A stretch of DNA of 51,573 nucleotides from Xylanibacter ruminicola Ga6B6. Lineage in GTDB: Bacteria; Bacteroidota; Bacteroidia; Bacteroidales; Bacteroidaceae. How positions within the stretch are numbered: position 1 is the stretch's first letter; every line of letters begins with the position of its first letter. The translations under genes and the position numbers were made by a program. The stretch covers positions 1 to 51,573 of the forward strand of contig NZ_JHXD01000022.1 of assembly GCF_000687715.1 (NCBI RefSeq), in the 5' to 3' direction. Below the pieces are notes generated by a model, which saw only the letters and a program-made list of their open reading frames with translations, had not been told where the DNA came from and made no database searches. Shown here one piece after another: positions 18,004 to 26,960 of the stretch.

Positions 18004-19206
18004 TTATGCTGCTAAATTGTGACGGCGCGATTCGCGCAACTGATGACCATATACCAGACATGCCATTCCGAAGTAGAAGGCAACCTGAATCCAGAGACAA
18101 CGCAGCTCGAGGGCTACATCGCCGATGCTGGCACCCATACTGTTCAAACGCAGATAAGCTCTAACACCAAAGGTGCTGGGGAACAACCACGACACACCCT
18201 GCCAAGCGCCTGGAATACTGCTTTGCGGCCACGACACACCCGTCATGAACAGCAGCGGCAGCGAGATGAACACCATCAGCAGAATCACATTCTCGCGATA
18301 GCGTACCAGGCACGATACCGTCATGCCAAAGAATACGCAGGCCAGCAGATAAGGTGTCATCAGAGCCAACAGACTCTGCCAAGGCGCTATCTGTAGGAAA
18401 TCAAACATTCTGGGCACCACCGTTACCAGATAAGCCCCCATCACGGCATACACCATGAGATAGCAAAGCGCTTTACCACCTACAATACGATAGATGCCCG
18501 AATAAGCGGGATGCGCAGGCACCAGATCGCCATAAGGATTGGTTTCGCGGGCCGTACCTGCAGCCAGACCGATACCAAGCGCCAACGTCTGCTGGATAAT
18601 CAGCATCAGCACGGCAGGCAAAACCGATGTACCATAACCACCTTGGGGATTAAACATCGGCACCTCCTCTACTTCGAGTGGACTAACGGTTATCACATCC
18701 TCGCGCGCAGTATAGTTGCCAGCCAGCGCCACCTGCATCTGCGCACCCATCTTGGTGCTCACAGCCATCGCCGTCTGATAAATAGCTTTATAGGTAAGCA
18801 TCAGCGCCATATCACAATACACGCTAATGGTGGATTGCTCCATGCGATTCAGCTTCGTGGCAAAATCCTCGGGAATATAATAGATACCCTTGGCCACCTG
18901 GCGACTCACCAGACTCTTAGCCTCATCCAAATCTACAGCATGACTAACCACCTGCACATCGGGCGAAGCATCGCACATGCGGATAAACTGGCGCGACTGA
19001 TGCGAATGCGACATATCGACCACTACTACAGGCACCTCGCGAACGGTCTCATTATTATAAACCCACGAGTAAAGCAGCGGATAAACCAAAGGCACAATGA
19101 CACAGAAAATCAGCACGCCCTCGTCGCGAAGCACCTGCTTGAACTCCTGTCGCCAGATATAAGCGGCATCATTTAAAGCCTGTATGATTTTATGGAATAT
19201 AGACAT
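18004..19206 (-). CDS. ABC-2 type transporter permease (second copy)
   Basis: 400 residues from the ATG at 19206 (MSIFHKIIQALNDAAYIW); the frame is open for 12 more codons but those overlap the upstream gene further. Architecture: one N-terminal helix (about residues 30-50), a large external domain with VVVVDMSHSHQSRQF, then five C-terminal helices including the ABC-2 signature region VSWPQSSIPGAWQGVSWLFP. Family members export drugs or envelope compounds with an ATPase partner. The start overlaps the first permease gene by 17 nt, so translation is coupled. No ATP-binding subunit is encoded nearby. Confidence 0.9.
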   Translation of the reverse strand: MSIFHKIIQALNDAAYIWRQEFKQVLRDEGVLIFCVIVPLVYPLLYSWVYNNETVREVPVVVVDMSHSHQSRQFIRMCDASPDVQVVSHAVDLDEAKSLVSRQVAKGIYYIPEDFATKLNRMEQSTISVYCDMALMLTYKAIYQTAMAVSTKMGAQMQVALAGNYTAREDVITVSPLEVEEVPMFNPQGGYGTSVLPAVLMLIIQQTLALGIGLAAGTARETNPYGDLVPAHPAYSGIYRIVGGKALCYLMVYAVMGAYLVTVVPRMFDFLQIAPWQSLLALMTPYLLACVFFGMTVSCLVRYRENVILLMVFISLPLLFMTGVSWPQSSIPGAWQGVSWLFPSTFGVRAYLRLNSMGASIGDVALELRCLWIQVAFYFGMACLVYGHQLRESRRHNLAA

Positions 19207-20383
19207 AAGTGAGCATAGCATTTTTAACCTTACTGATAACAAACCAAGGCATCAGCGTGAAACCTATCAGCGCTACCAGATGGAACCAGGCATCAATAAG
19301 CGGATAGCCATTAAATACCGTTATCTGGAATAGCATATAATAATGGCGCAACGGGAATAGCCACGTGAGCGCCTGCAGAGGAGCATCCATACCCATTGCC
19401 GGGAAAGCAGAACCCGCCAGCGAGAAACTAAGAACGCCCCACAACGAGCATACACTCATACTCATACGCAACGATGGCATCAAGCCAAAGGCAAAGATAC
19501 CAAAGCCGATTGAGCCAAACACGCAGAGCACCGACAGAAGTATAATCATAGCCCATCCACCAACATGTGGGAATTGGAGCACATGATAGATGTAGAACTG
19601 ATAGAACGATATCAGCAGCAGGAATACCACCGCATGCGGCAGATACTTGCCCAGAATGGCTACCACGATATGACCATCGGCCTTCTCGATCCACTCCTTA
19701 CCACGATTAAACTTGAGTTCCATACCCAACGAATAAGCTGATATCAGGAACATAAAGAGCATCATCACACCCGGCACAAACACGGTTGAGAGATACACAT
19801 TATAATTGCTCCAAGGGTTGGCCACCTGGTGCAGATCGATACGGATGGGTTGCAAAAAAGCCTGAATCTGCTGGTCGGTAGCACCTTTGGCACGAAGGGT
19901 AGCCATACCTACCGCAGCCGAACCAAGGGTGGTAACGGTTTTCAGATCCTTCATCACCATCGAACCACCCGCCAACGACACATTACTATAATAGAAAGAT
20001 ATCTTTGGGCGACGGGCCGACATCAGGTTGCTGGTAGTGCCTTTGGGGAAATACAGGAAACCGTAGATCTCGTTCTCCTGCATCGCATGACGCGCCTCGG
20101 CAACCGACTGAAAATGAGCCACTACCCGCGAATTCTGAAAGCCATCGAGTTTACGAGTAAGCGCACGGGTAGTCGAGGTATTGTCGAGATCAACCACACC
20201 CACTGGCAAGTCCTGCGGCAGGCCATCGTCGAGCAGCGATGTAAAAAACACCATCGTCAACAGCGGGAAAACCACCATACAGAAGCCGTAGATGGGATTC
20301 TTTTTCAGAATCTTCATCTCACGCAAAGCTATCTCCCATATCAAAGCTAAGTACTTCAATTGTTCAACTCTTAAACTCTTCAA
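19190..20383 (-). CDS. ABC-2 type transporter permease (first copy)
   Basis: 397-residue paralogue of the downstream permease, with the same layout: N-terminal helix (about 33-52, GFCMVVFPLLTMVFFTSLLD), a periplasmic domain (VGVVDLDNTSTTRALTRKLD) and five or six C-terminal helices with FSLAGSAFPAMGMDAPLQAL. The two permeases probably form a heterodimer working with the adjacent HlyD and TolC proteins as a tripartite exporter. Its start overlaps the HlyD gene by 4 nt. Confidence 0.9.
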   Translation of the reverse strand: MKSLRVEQLKYLALIWEIALREMKILKKNPIYGFCMVVFPLLTMVFFTSLLDDGLPQDLPVGVVDLDNTSTTRALTRKLDGFQNSRVVAHFQSVAEARHAMQENEIYGFLYFPKGTTSNLMSARRPKISFYYSNVSLAGGSMVMKDLKTVTTLGSAAVGMATLRAKGATDQQIQAFLQPIRIDLHQVANPWSNYNVYLSTVFVPGVMMLFMFLISAYSLGMELKFNRGKEWIEKADGHIVVAILGKYLPHAVVFLLLISFYQFYIYHVLQFPHVGGWAMIILLSVLCVFGSIGFGIFAFGLMPSLRMSMSVCSLWGVLSFSLAGSAFPAMGMDAPLQALTWLFPLRHYYMLFQITVFNGYPLIDAWFHLVALIGFTLMPWFVISKVKNAMLTYVYIP

Positions 20384-21372
20384 TCCTTAATAATCAAGCT
20401 CATGCCAGGGCGCAAGCCTTCCATCTTCTCAACCGGACGGGCTTTAACCTCAAAGGTTTTCAGGTCGTACTGACCATTAGCCTTGGTGGCCTTCCACACG
20501 GCATATGAACCCTGATCTTTCAGGTAGTAAACCTTCATCTTGATGATTTTATCGAACGCAGGCACATAGGCATTAACCTCACTACCCATCTGCATACCTT
20601 TCAGCTGATCCTCGCGCACATTGAATGTACCCCAGAGATCCTGCATCACAGCTATCGACATGATGGGCGAACCAGTACCAACCAACTCACCTACCTTTGG
20701 ATAAACATCAGAAACCTCGCCTTCCATCTGGGCCACCTGAACCGTCTCGTGAATATAAGAGTTAACCTCCTGCACGGCACCACGGGCACGCCCCACCTGA
20801 GCAGCAGCAGCCATCTTATCCTCGCGGCGCGCACCATTCACAGCCATGTCATACTGGCTCTGAGCGGCTTTCACCTGTGCCTCCATCGCCTTGTAATTGG
20901 CAAAGGCCTCGTCGCGTTTCTGGGCACTCATCACGCCCTCGTCGAACAGGCGCTGCACACGATTGTAAGATTTCTCTGCAATCTCAAGTCCTGCCTTAGC
21001 CTGCTGAAGAACAGAGAAAGCGCCCTGAATCTGCTCTTTGCGAGCACCATTCTGAGCCTTCAACTCCAAAGCCGCAGCGGCGCTCTCGGCGCTTTGGGCT
21101 TGTTCCATCTTGGCACGCACCTCAGGGGCATCAAGTATAGCAAGTGTATCACCCACCTTGACATAGTCGCCCTCTTTTACGCGAAGTTCAAGAATACGAC
21201 CTGGCACCTTGCTAGATACACGGTACTCTGTAACCTCTACCTGTCCCTGGATAACGTCTGGATCACGATCCAGCGCAAAGAATCCAATTAAAGCCACGAT
21301 AATCACTACTGCCGCAAAACCAACGATGGCAAGCAGAATGTTGTTATGCTGGCGTTTTGCTTGTTCTGTCAT
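20380..21372 (-). CDS. HlyD-family membrane fusion (periplasmic adaptor) protein
   Basis: 330 residues: short cytoplasmic tail, one membrane helix (about 11-33), then a lipoyl half (VSSKVPGRILELRVKEGDYV), a coiled-coil hairpin (about 85-200, with many Ala, Gln and Lys) and a beta-barrel half (KVGELVGTGSPIMSIAVMQD). It links the inner-membrane ABC-2 permeases to the TolC channel. The gene lies 8 nt after tolC and overlaps the first permease by 4 nt. Of the EmrA/YbhG type rather than the RND type. Confidence 0.93.
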   Translation of the reverse strand: MTEQAKRQHNNILLAIVGFAAVVIIVALIGFFALDRDPDVIQGQVEVTEYRVSSKVPGRILELRVKEGDYVKVGDTLAILDAPEVRAKMEQAQSAESAAAALELKAQNGARKEQIQGAFSVLQQAKAGLEIAEKSYNRVQRLFDEGVMSAQKRDEAFANYKAMEAQVKAAQSQYDMAVNGARREDKMAAAAQVGRARGAVQEVNSYIHETVQVAQMEGEVSDVYPKVGELVGTGSPIMSIAVMQDLWGTFNVREDQLKGMQMGSEVNAYVPAFDKIIKMKVYYLKDQGSYAVWKATKANGQYDLKTFEVKARPVEKMEGLRPGMSLIIKD

Positions 21373-21380
21373 AATATCCT

Positions 21381-22841
21381 TTATTCTAATGTGCCAAGGG
21401 CCTTCTGCAGGTCAACCTGACTAAGTTTAACATCAATTTCTGCATCTATCTTCTGCGACTGGGCCTGCAGCCAAGCTGTCTGAGCCTCCATCACAACGGT
21501 AGGACTGATAACACCCTCCTGGAATCCCAGGTTAGCGGTACGAAGATTCTCGTCGGCGCGCTGGATGTTCTTCTGAGCCATCGTCAGCTTCTTGTTAGCC
21601 TCATCAACCTTAAAGGTGGTCTGGTTAACCTGAAGTTCAATTTTTTCGCGCGCCTCGTCGAGTTCGAGAGTAGCAATGGCGGTAGCGCCCTTCGAGGCAC
21701 GAACCTTATACATGACATCGCCCCAGTTCCAGATGGGCACACGGACGATAACGCCCAGATGCCAGTAACCTGCAAACTTCTTTTCGAAACCATTCAGCAC
21801 GTTAGGATTGCTAACAGCATAGCCGCCCATCAGCGCTACCTGAGGCAGGTTAGCAGCCTTGAGCACGTTAGTGGCCTGCTTGCTCAGATCTACTGTATTC
21901 TGCAGCATCTTAAGCTCTGGGCGATGTGCCACAGCATTCTCAACATCCAACTGTGGGGTCAGCTCTACTACAGCAATATTATCAGTCTGCTCGTCCTGAA
22001 GAATCACAGACTCATTCAAGGGCAGTCCGCACAACTGATTGAGCAGCATACGTGAGAGTACCAAACCGTCGTTCACCTTTGTCAGGGTCATCTCGGCCTC
22101 GTTCACCTTCACGTCAACGCTCAGTCCGTCGCTACGTGTAGCCACTCCCTCGTCAATCATCTTATGTACATCGCTATCAAACTTCTTAACGAGTTCGAGA
22201 TAGCTCTCGGCCAAAGCCTTTTTATGATGGAGCGATACCACCTGCCAATAGGCCTGATCAATCTGATACAACGTAGCATGGCGACGGGCATCCATCGAAT
22301 TCTTGGCCATCTCGGTAGTGATGTCGGCCATCTTGTTCAGAGCCACGATGGCACCACCCATAAATACGGGCTGGGTAACCACAACCGAACCTGCAAAGAT
22401 GTTACGGGTATCGGTACGGAAAGCATCTACGATGTTCTGGCCCTTCTGGTTCAAACCAGCTGTTACATTAGCCATATCCTGCGCCATCTGCATCTGGGCG
22501 GCTGGTGGCAACGTGGCTACCAACGAACCCAATGTGTTTTGCAGGGTACCACCAACAACAGTACCAAGACCACCTAAGGCAGCCTTCTGACCATCATTAA
22601 GAATCGATATCTCCTCGCTCGTAAACTCATAGGTACCTATAGCACTCACGTGGGGCAGGTACTTGGTGCGCGCCGACTTACGAGCATTCTCGGCCACATC
22701 CTGTTTAAGTTTGGAAATGCCTAACTGCTTATTGTTTCTCAGCGCCATCTGTCGGCAACTGTCCAAGCTCAATATTCTTTGAGCCCAAACAGGCGTGATG
22801 ACTGCCGAAAGCAGAAAAATTCCAAAAGTTTTTTTCATCAT
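21381..22841 (-). CDS. TolC-family outer-membrane efflux channel
   Basis: 486 residues with a signal peptide (about 20 residues, ending PVWA-Q). Two repeated outer-membrane-efflux domains rich in long helices are seen: DSCRQMALRNNKQLGISKLK at the start of the first, AVAHRPELKMLQNTVDLSKQ in the second, and a C-terminal half ending in VDLQKALGTLE. It forms the exit duct for the HlyD/ABC-2 pump encoded next. It follows the coiled-coil protein gene by 5 nt. Confidence 0.93.
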   Translation of the reverse strand: MMKKTFGIFLLSAVITPVWAQRILSLDSCRQMALRNNKQLGISKLKQDVAENARKSARTKYLPHVSAIGTYEFTSEEISILNDGQKAALGGLGTVVGGTLQNTLGSLVATLPPAAQMQMAQDMANVTAGLNQKGQNIVDAFRTDTRNIFAGSVVVTQPVFMGGAIVALNKMADITTEMAKNSMDARRHATLYQIDQAYWQVVSLHHKKALAESYLELVKKFDSDVHKMIDEGVATRSDGLSVDVKVNEAEMTLTKVNDGLVLSRMLLNQLCGLPLNESVILQDEQTDNIAVVELTPQLDVENAVAHRPELKMLQNTVDLSKQATNVLKAANLPQVALMGGYAVSNPNVLNGFEKKFAGYWHLGVIVRVPIWNWGDVMYKVRASKGATAIATLELDEAREKIELQVNQTTFKVDEANKKLTMAQKNIQRADENLRTANLGFQEGVISPTVVMEAQTAWLQAQSQKIDAEIDVKLSQVDLQKALGTLE

Positions 22842-22846
22842 ATCTC

Positions 22847-23719
22847 TTATTTAAAACTAAATGTCTTCGTTCCAATCATATTGCCATCCACAAAAATGCT
22901 AACGCGGTAGTCACCAGCCTCCAGCATCTGTGTCATGTTCCAATAAACGGTTACAGGAGTCTCCTCACCCGTGTACTCAATCACCTTCTTAGCCGAGCAC
23001 TCAATATTACGGTTCTCGTAAGCAAAGCTGCCGCCGCCACTCAGGGTGTTACCACCAGGGTTCTGAATACGAACATAAACGGTACGGTTACCGTTCGAGG
23101 CGGTTACATTCTTGGTAATAGTGAAGTTTACGCGCATCTGCTTGCAATCCTTCAACTTCTTGGCTGTCTTACCGTTCTTACCCAGAATCTGCATCTGGAT
23201 ATTGGTTGCATCGAGTTGGGCTGCAATAGCCACCTTCTCTGAGAGCGATGCCTTCTCGCTGTTCAAGCCTGCCACCTGTGCGTTACGCTCGTTCAACTCA
23301 GCGTTTACACGACTGTTCTCGGCCTTCAGATTCTCGTTCAAACGGTTCAGCGAGTCAATCTGATACACATAATCACGCAGCACCTCACGAACGGTTGCCA
23401 ACTCCTTCTTCAGTCGGGCAATCTCGCGTGCATCGCTGGCCTTTACCTGCTTCAACTCCTCCAGCAACTTCTGGGTCTTCATCTGCTCCTCGGTCAGCTG
23501 GGCGATAATAGAGTCGTTGTTAATCTGCGTTTTCATCTCGCTATACTGCATGGTGAAACGCTCATATTCATTCTCCATTTCCTGCTTGTCGAGTTCGGCC
23601 AGTTCCTCCATGTCCTGCACAACCTGCTTCTGTTCCTGCAGACTCAAAAACAACCATGTAGCAGCACCACAGAGTGCCAGAATAACAACAATCAGGGGTA
23701 TTAAAACTTTCTTATTCAT
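22847..23719 (-). CDS. membrane-anchored coiled-coil protein of unknown function
   Basis: 290 residues. One N-terminal membrane helix (about 6-27), then a long heptad-rich coiled coil (about 30-160, full of Glu, Lys and Leu), then a compact C-terminal beta-rich domain (about 165-290) that contains NFTITKNVTASNGNRTVYVR and the end RVSIFVDGNMIGTKTFSFK. No named family recognised. As first gene of the operon it probably supports the exporter in the periplasm, but that is inference from position only. Promoter at 23743-23773. Confidence 0.8.
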   Translation of the reverse strand: MNKKVLIPLIVVILALCGAATWLFLSLQEQKQVVQDMEELAELDKQEMENEYERFTMQYSEMKTQINNDSIIAQLTEEQMKTQKLLEELKQVKASDAREIARLKKELATVREVLRDYVYQIDSLNRLNENLKAENSRVNAELNERNAQVAGLNSEKASLSEKVAIAAQLDATNIQMQILGKNGKTAKKLKDCKQMRVNFTITKNVTASNGNRTVYVRIQNPGGNTLSGGGSFAYENRNIECSAKKVIEYTGEETPVTVYWNMTQMLEAGDYRVSIFVDGNMIGTKTFSFK

Positions 23720-23742
23720 AACTTTCTTTATATTTTCGGGTG

Positions 23743-23773
23743 CAAATATAGGTTATTTCATTGAAATAACAAA
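23743..23773 (-). promoter_or_regulatory. promoter of the efflux/truA operon
   Basis: Minus-strand TATATTTG (23750 to 23743) with TTTG (23773 to 23770), 19 bp apart. It should drive the run from 23719 down to 15707. Confidence 0.75.
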
Positions 23774-23861
23774 GAATTTTATGTTTCAAACATTTAAGCA
23801 ACATTAAAAATTAGAAAAATAGCGTGATTTAGACCAATTTTTGCAGTTTATACCTTAAATA

Positions 23862-23893
23862 TTTGGAACGTAAGAATAAAAAATGTATATTTG
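23862..23893 (+). promoter_or_regulatory. promoter of the DUF4492-cydAB operon
   Basis: TTTG (23862-23865), 20 bp spacer, TATATTTG (23886-23893). The in-frame TTG at 23891 sits in this box and is not the start. Confidence 0.8.
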
Positions 23894-23917
23894 CCACATC
23901 ATTTTACAACAATCTGC

Positions 23918-24139
23918 ATGAGTAAGAACAACTTTTTCAGTAAGGTGTTCCATCTGTATTACGATGGGTTCCGCTCGATGACGCTTGGTAAGACGCTTTG
24001 GGTCATCATTCTCATCAAATTGTTTATTATCTTCGTGGTGCTTAAGCTCTTTTTCTTCCCTGATTTTCTGAAAACGCATGCCGATGGCAATGAGCCAGAG
24101 TATGTGGCAAAGCAATTGTTGGAAGACGTTGAACATTAA
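23918..24139 (+). CDS. DUF4492 small membrane protein, cytochrome bd-associated
   Basis: 73 residues from the ATG at 23918 (MSKNNFFSKVFHLYYDGFRS). One strongly hydrophobic helix (LWVIILIKLFIIFVVLKLFF) follows an amphipathic start containing YYDGFRSMTLGKTLW, the DUF4492 hallmark. This family sits directly before cydA across Bacteroidales and may be a small accessory subunit of the oxidase, comparable in position to CydX; that role is inference. The stop codon is supplied by the first unit of a heptamer tract that fills the gap to cydA. Confidence 0.88.
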   Translation: MSKNNFFSKVFHLYYDGFRSMTLGKTLWVIILIKLFIIFVVLKLFFFPDFLKTHADGNEPEYVAKQLLEDVEH

Positions 24140-24170
24140 AGATTAAACATTAAATATTAAACATTATAAT
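24131..24170 (+). repeat. heptamer tract, ATTAAAN type
   Basis: Tandem units ATTAAAG, ATTAAAC, ATTAAAT, ATTAAAC, ATTATAA at 7-nt period. It includes the stop of the DUF4492 gene and ends at the ATG of cydA. Confidence 0.75.
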
Positions 24171-24171
24171 T

Positions 24172-25704
24172 ATGCTACAAAACCTATTACTAAACATTGA
24201 TGCCGGAACGATCGACTGGTCGAGAGCACAATTTGCGCTGACGGCAATCTACCACTGGCTCTTCGTGCCTCTGACGCTGGGTTTGGCAGTTATCATGGGG
24301 ATTGTTGAGACCAAGTATTACCAAACAAAAGATGAGTTCTGGAAAGAAGCAGCCAAGTTCTGGCAGAAGCTTTTCGGCATTAACTTCGCCATGGGTGTGG
24401 CTACGGGTATCATTCTCGAGTTTGAGTTTGGTACCAACTGGAGTAACTACTCATGGTTTGTAGGCGACATTTTTGGTGCCCCGCTGGCCGTAGAAGGTAT
24501 TGTGGCTTTCTTTATGGAGAGCACCTTTGTTGCCGTGATGTACTTTGGATGGAAAAAGGTTTCGCCAGGCTTCCACTTGGCATCAACGTGGCTTACAGGC
24601 TTAGGAGCCACGATATCGGCCTGGTGGATTCTGGTGGCCAACGCCTGGATGCAGTATCCTGTGGGTTGCGAGTTCAACCCCGACACCATGCGTAACGAGA
24701 TGGTATCATTTGCCGAAGTGGCCCTCTCGCCCTTCGCTATCTCTAAGTTCTGCCACACCGTTACCTCATCGTGGATTATCGGCGGTATCTTCTGCGTAGG
24801 CGTTTGCTGCTGGTATCTGATGAAGAAACGTCACACCCGATTGGCCGTAGAGAGTATGAAGATTGGTGCTGGCGTAGGTCTGGTGGCTGCCCTGTTGGCA
24901 GGCGCTACCGGTCATAAGTCGGGTATGGATGTGGCCGAGGTTCAACCCATGAAGCTGGCTGCTATGGAGGCGCTTTACGATGGCGGAACCGAACAAGGTT
25001 TGAAGCTTATCGAGGGTATCGAGGTGCCTTACGGACTGAGTATCATGGCCACCAACGACCCCAAGGGCTATGTGCCAGGTATTAACGACTTGCTGAACGG
25101 CTATACCACACCCGATGGCAAGACAGAGCCAAGTGCCGACGAGAAGATTGCACGAGGCAAGAAGGCCATCGAGGCACTTGCTGCCTATCGTAAGGCCAAA
25201 GCCGATGGTGCTGACGAAGCCACCATTGCCCAATACCTGACAACCATCAACGAGAACATGAAGTACTTTGGTTATGGCTATGTAAAGGATAAGGCCGACT
25301 TGGTACCACCTGTTCTGGTAAACTTCTGGGCATTCAGAGTGATGGTAGGTGTGGGTTGCTTGTTCATTCTGTTCTTTGCTGTTATCCTGGCTGTAACCTA
25401 CAAGTTCCCCAAGGCGCTGTTCAAGAAGTACGACATTACCACCCTACCCGCCTGGCATTATTGGGTAGCCATCCTGCTCATCCCGCTGGCCTATATCGGT
25501 TCAGAATGCGGCTGGTTGGTAGCCGAATTCGGACGCCAGCCTTGGACCATCCAGGACATGCTGCCCACATGGGCATCGGTGAGCGATCTGCAGTCACAGA
25601 GCGTTATCATTACGTTCTTCCTGTTCCTCGTACTCTTCACCACCATGCTGGCGGTTGAGATAAATATTTTACTTAAACAAATTAAGAAAGGGCCAGAGTT
25701 ATGA
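24172..25704 (+). CDS. cydA: cytochrome bd ubiquinol/menaquinol oxidase subunit I
   Basis: Haem-bearing subunit of the high-affinity terminal oxidase, 510 residues with about nine helices in the inner membrane. His28 in IYHWLFVPLTLG corresponds to the haem b595/d ligand near the N-terminus; FCHTVTSSWIIG and the Met in FWAFRVMVGVGC match the two haem b558 ligands; GRQPW in EFGRQPWTIQDML is conserved. The Q-loop region is short, as in other Bacteroidales. It lets this anaerobe remove traces of oxygen. It overlaps cydB by 4 nt. Confidence 0.97.
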   Translation: MLQNLLLNIDAGTIDWSRAQFALTAIYHWLFVPLTLGLAVIMGIVETKYYQTKDEFWKEAAKFWQKLFGINFAMGVATGIILEFEFGTNWSNYSWFVGDIFGAPLAVEGIVAFFMESTFVAVMYFGWKKVSPGFHLASTWLTGLGATISAWWILVANAWMQYPVGCEFNPDTMRNEMVSFAEVALSPFAISKFCHTVTSSWIIGGIFCVGVCCWYLMKKRHTRLAVESMKIGAGVGLVAALLAGATGHKSGMDVAEVQPMKLAAMEALYDGGTEQGLKLIEGIEVPYGLSIMATNDPKGYVPGINDLLNGYTTPDGKTEPSADEKIARGKKAIEALAAYRKAKADGADEATIAQYLTTINENMKYFGYGYVKDKADLVPPVLVNFWAFRVMVGVGCLFILFFAVILAVTYKFPKALFKKYDITTLPAWHYWVAILLIPLAYIGSECGWLVAEFGRQPWTIQDMLPTWASVSDLQSQSVIITFFLFLVLFTTMLAVEINILLKQIKKGPEL

Positions 25705-26849
25705 CATACGATTTCTTACAACATTATTGGTGTTTTATCGTTTCGCTGTTAGGAGCGATACTGGTATTTTTGCTTTTTGTTCAGGGAGCCAATTCTGTAG
25801 CCCGTTCGTTAGGCTATACCGAAGAGGGACGCCGACTGGTGTATAACTCTACTGGTCGCAAGTGGGAGTTCACGTTTACCACACTTGTTACCTTTGGGGG
25901 TGCATTCTTTGCTTCGTTCCCTCTATTCTACTCTACCAGCTTTGGCGGCGCCTATTGGTTGTGGATGATTATCCTGTTTACATTTGTGCTGCAAGCCGTT
26001 AGTTACGAGTTTCAGAATAAGATCGGTAATTTCCTGGGTCCCAAGACGTTCCAATTCTTCCTTACACTAAATGGTATCGTTGGTCCGCTGTTGTTGGGGG
26101 GTGCTGTAGCCACTTTCTTCGAGGGTTCCAACTTTATCATCGCCAAGGACAATCTGGTTGATGCTGGTGCCATCACACCTATCATCAGTCGTTGGGCCAA
26201 CGCCTCGCACGGACTGGATGCCCTGCTAAATCCCTGGGTACTGGTTCTGGGCTTTGCTGTGGTGTTCTTAGCACGTGTTTTAGGTATACTCTACGTCATG
26301 AACAACGTTGCCGACGAGGATATCCGTTCGCGTGGCAGCGTGCGATTGGTGGGTGCAGCCGTACCTTTCCTGCTGCTGTTTGTAGCCTATTTGGTACATG
26401 TACTGCTGAAGGACGGCTTTGCCTATAACGACGAGGGTGTTATCTACATGGAGCCCTACAAGTATCTGAACAATTTCCTGGAGATGTGGTACCTGTTGGT
26501 ATTATTATTAATAGGTGTAGTATTGGTGCTGTTTGGTATTGGTAAGACCATCTTCAGTAAGGGGTATAATGGTGGCATCTGGCCTGCAGGCATAGGTACT
26601 GTGCTAACCGTTCTGGCACTCTTGCTCAGCTGTGCCTGGAACCATACCGCTTACTATCCTTCGACAGCCGACTTGCAGAGTTCGCTCACCTTGGCTAACT
26701 CCTGCTCAAGCGAGTTCACCTTGCGCACCATGTTCTATGTATCGCTGTTAGTACCATTTGTACTGGCTTACATCATCTACGCCTGGCGCGCTATCGACAA
26801 GAAAAAAATCACCAAGGAAGAACTCCAAGGTGACGACCACGCTTACTAA
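25701..26849 (+). CDS. cydB: cytochrome bd oxidase subunit II
   Basis: 382 residues with about eight or nine helices, the structural partner of CydA. Family blocks include DFLQHYWCFIVSLLGAILVF at the N-terminus and EFQNKIGNFLGPKTFQ. Its ATG overlaps the cydA stop. The gene ends just before a nested palindromic element that also serves as terminator against the convergent TlpA-like gene. Confidence 0.96.
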   Translation: MTYDFLQHYWCFIVSLLGAILVFLLFVQGANSVARSLGYTEEGRRLVYNSTGRKWEFTFTTLVTFGGAFFASFPLFYSTSFGGAYWLWMIILFTFVLQAVSYEFQNKIGNFLGPKTFQFFLTLNGIVGPLLLGGAVATFFEGSNFIIAKDNLVDAGAITPIISRWANASHGLDALLNPWVLVLGFAVVFLARVLGILYVMNNVADEDIRSRGSVRLVGAAVPFLLLFVAYLVHVLLKDGFAYNDEGVIYMEPYKYLNNFLEMWYLLVLLLIGVVLVLFGIGKTIFSKGYNGGIWPAGIGTVLTVLALLLSCAWNHTAYYPSTADLQSSLTLANSCSSEFTLRTMFYVSLLVPFVLAYIIYAWRAIDKKKITKEELQGDDHAY

Positions 26850-26852
26850 TTA

Positions 26853-26954
26853 TTAGGCACGGATTACACGGCTCTTTTATAAAGAAACACGGCTTTAGCA
26901 TTGTAACTAAGGCCGTGTTTTAAATTTATTTAAGCCGTGTAAATCCGTGCCTAA
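26853..26954. repeat. nested palindromic repeat, CCGTGTAAATCCGTG type
   Basis: Outer arms TTAGGCACGGATTACACGGCT (26853-26873; quoted arm is 21 nt including its first T) and its near-perfect complement at 26933-26954, one base longer, enclose a second hairpin (26885-26920). The same CCGTGTAAATCCGTG core appears at 47129-47278. Such elements are scattered in Bacteroidetes genomes. Confidence 0.75.
26885..26920. terminator. terminator between cydB and the TlpA-like gene
   Basis: AAACACGGCTTTAG pairs with CTAAGGCCGTGTTT (one wobble), 8-nt loop, T-rich on both outer sides. It can stop transcription in both directions and is the inner hairpin of the repeat. Confidence 0.7.
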
Positions 26955-26960
26955 AAAAAA

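Noticed and set aside
23891..23917. TTG start of the DUF4492 gene
   Set aside because: It lies in the -7 element; ATG 23918 gives the family N-terminus.
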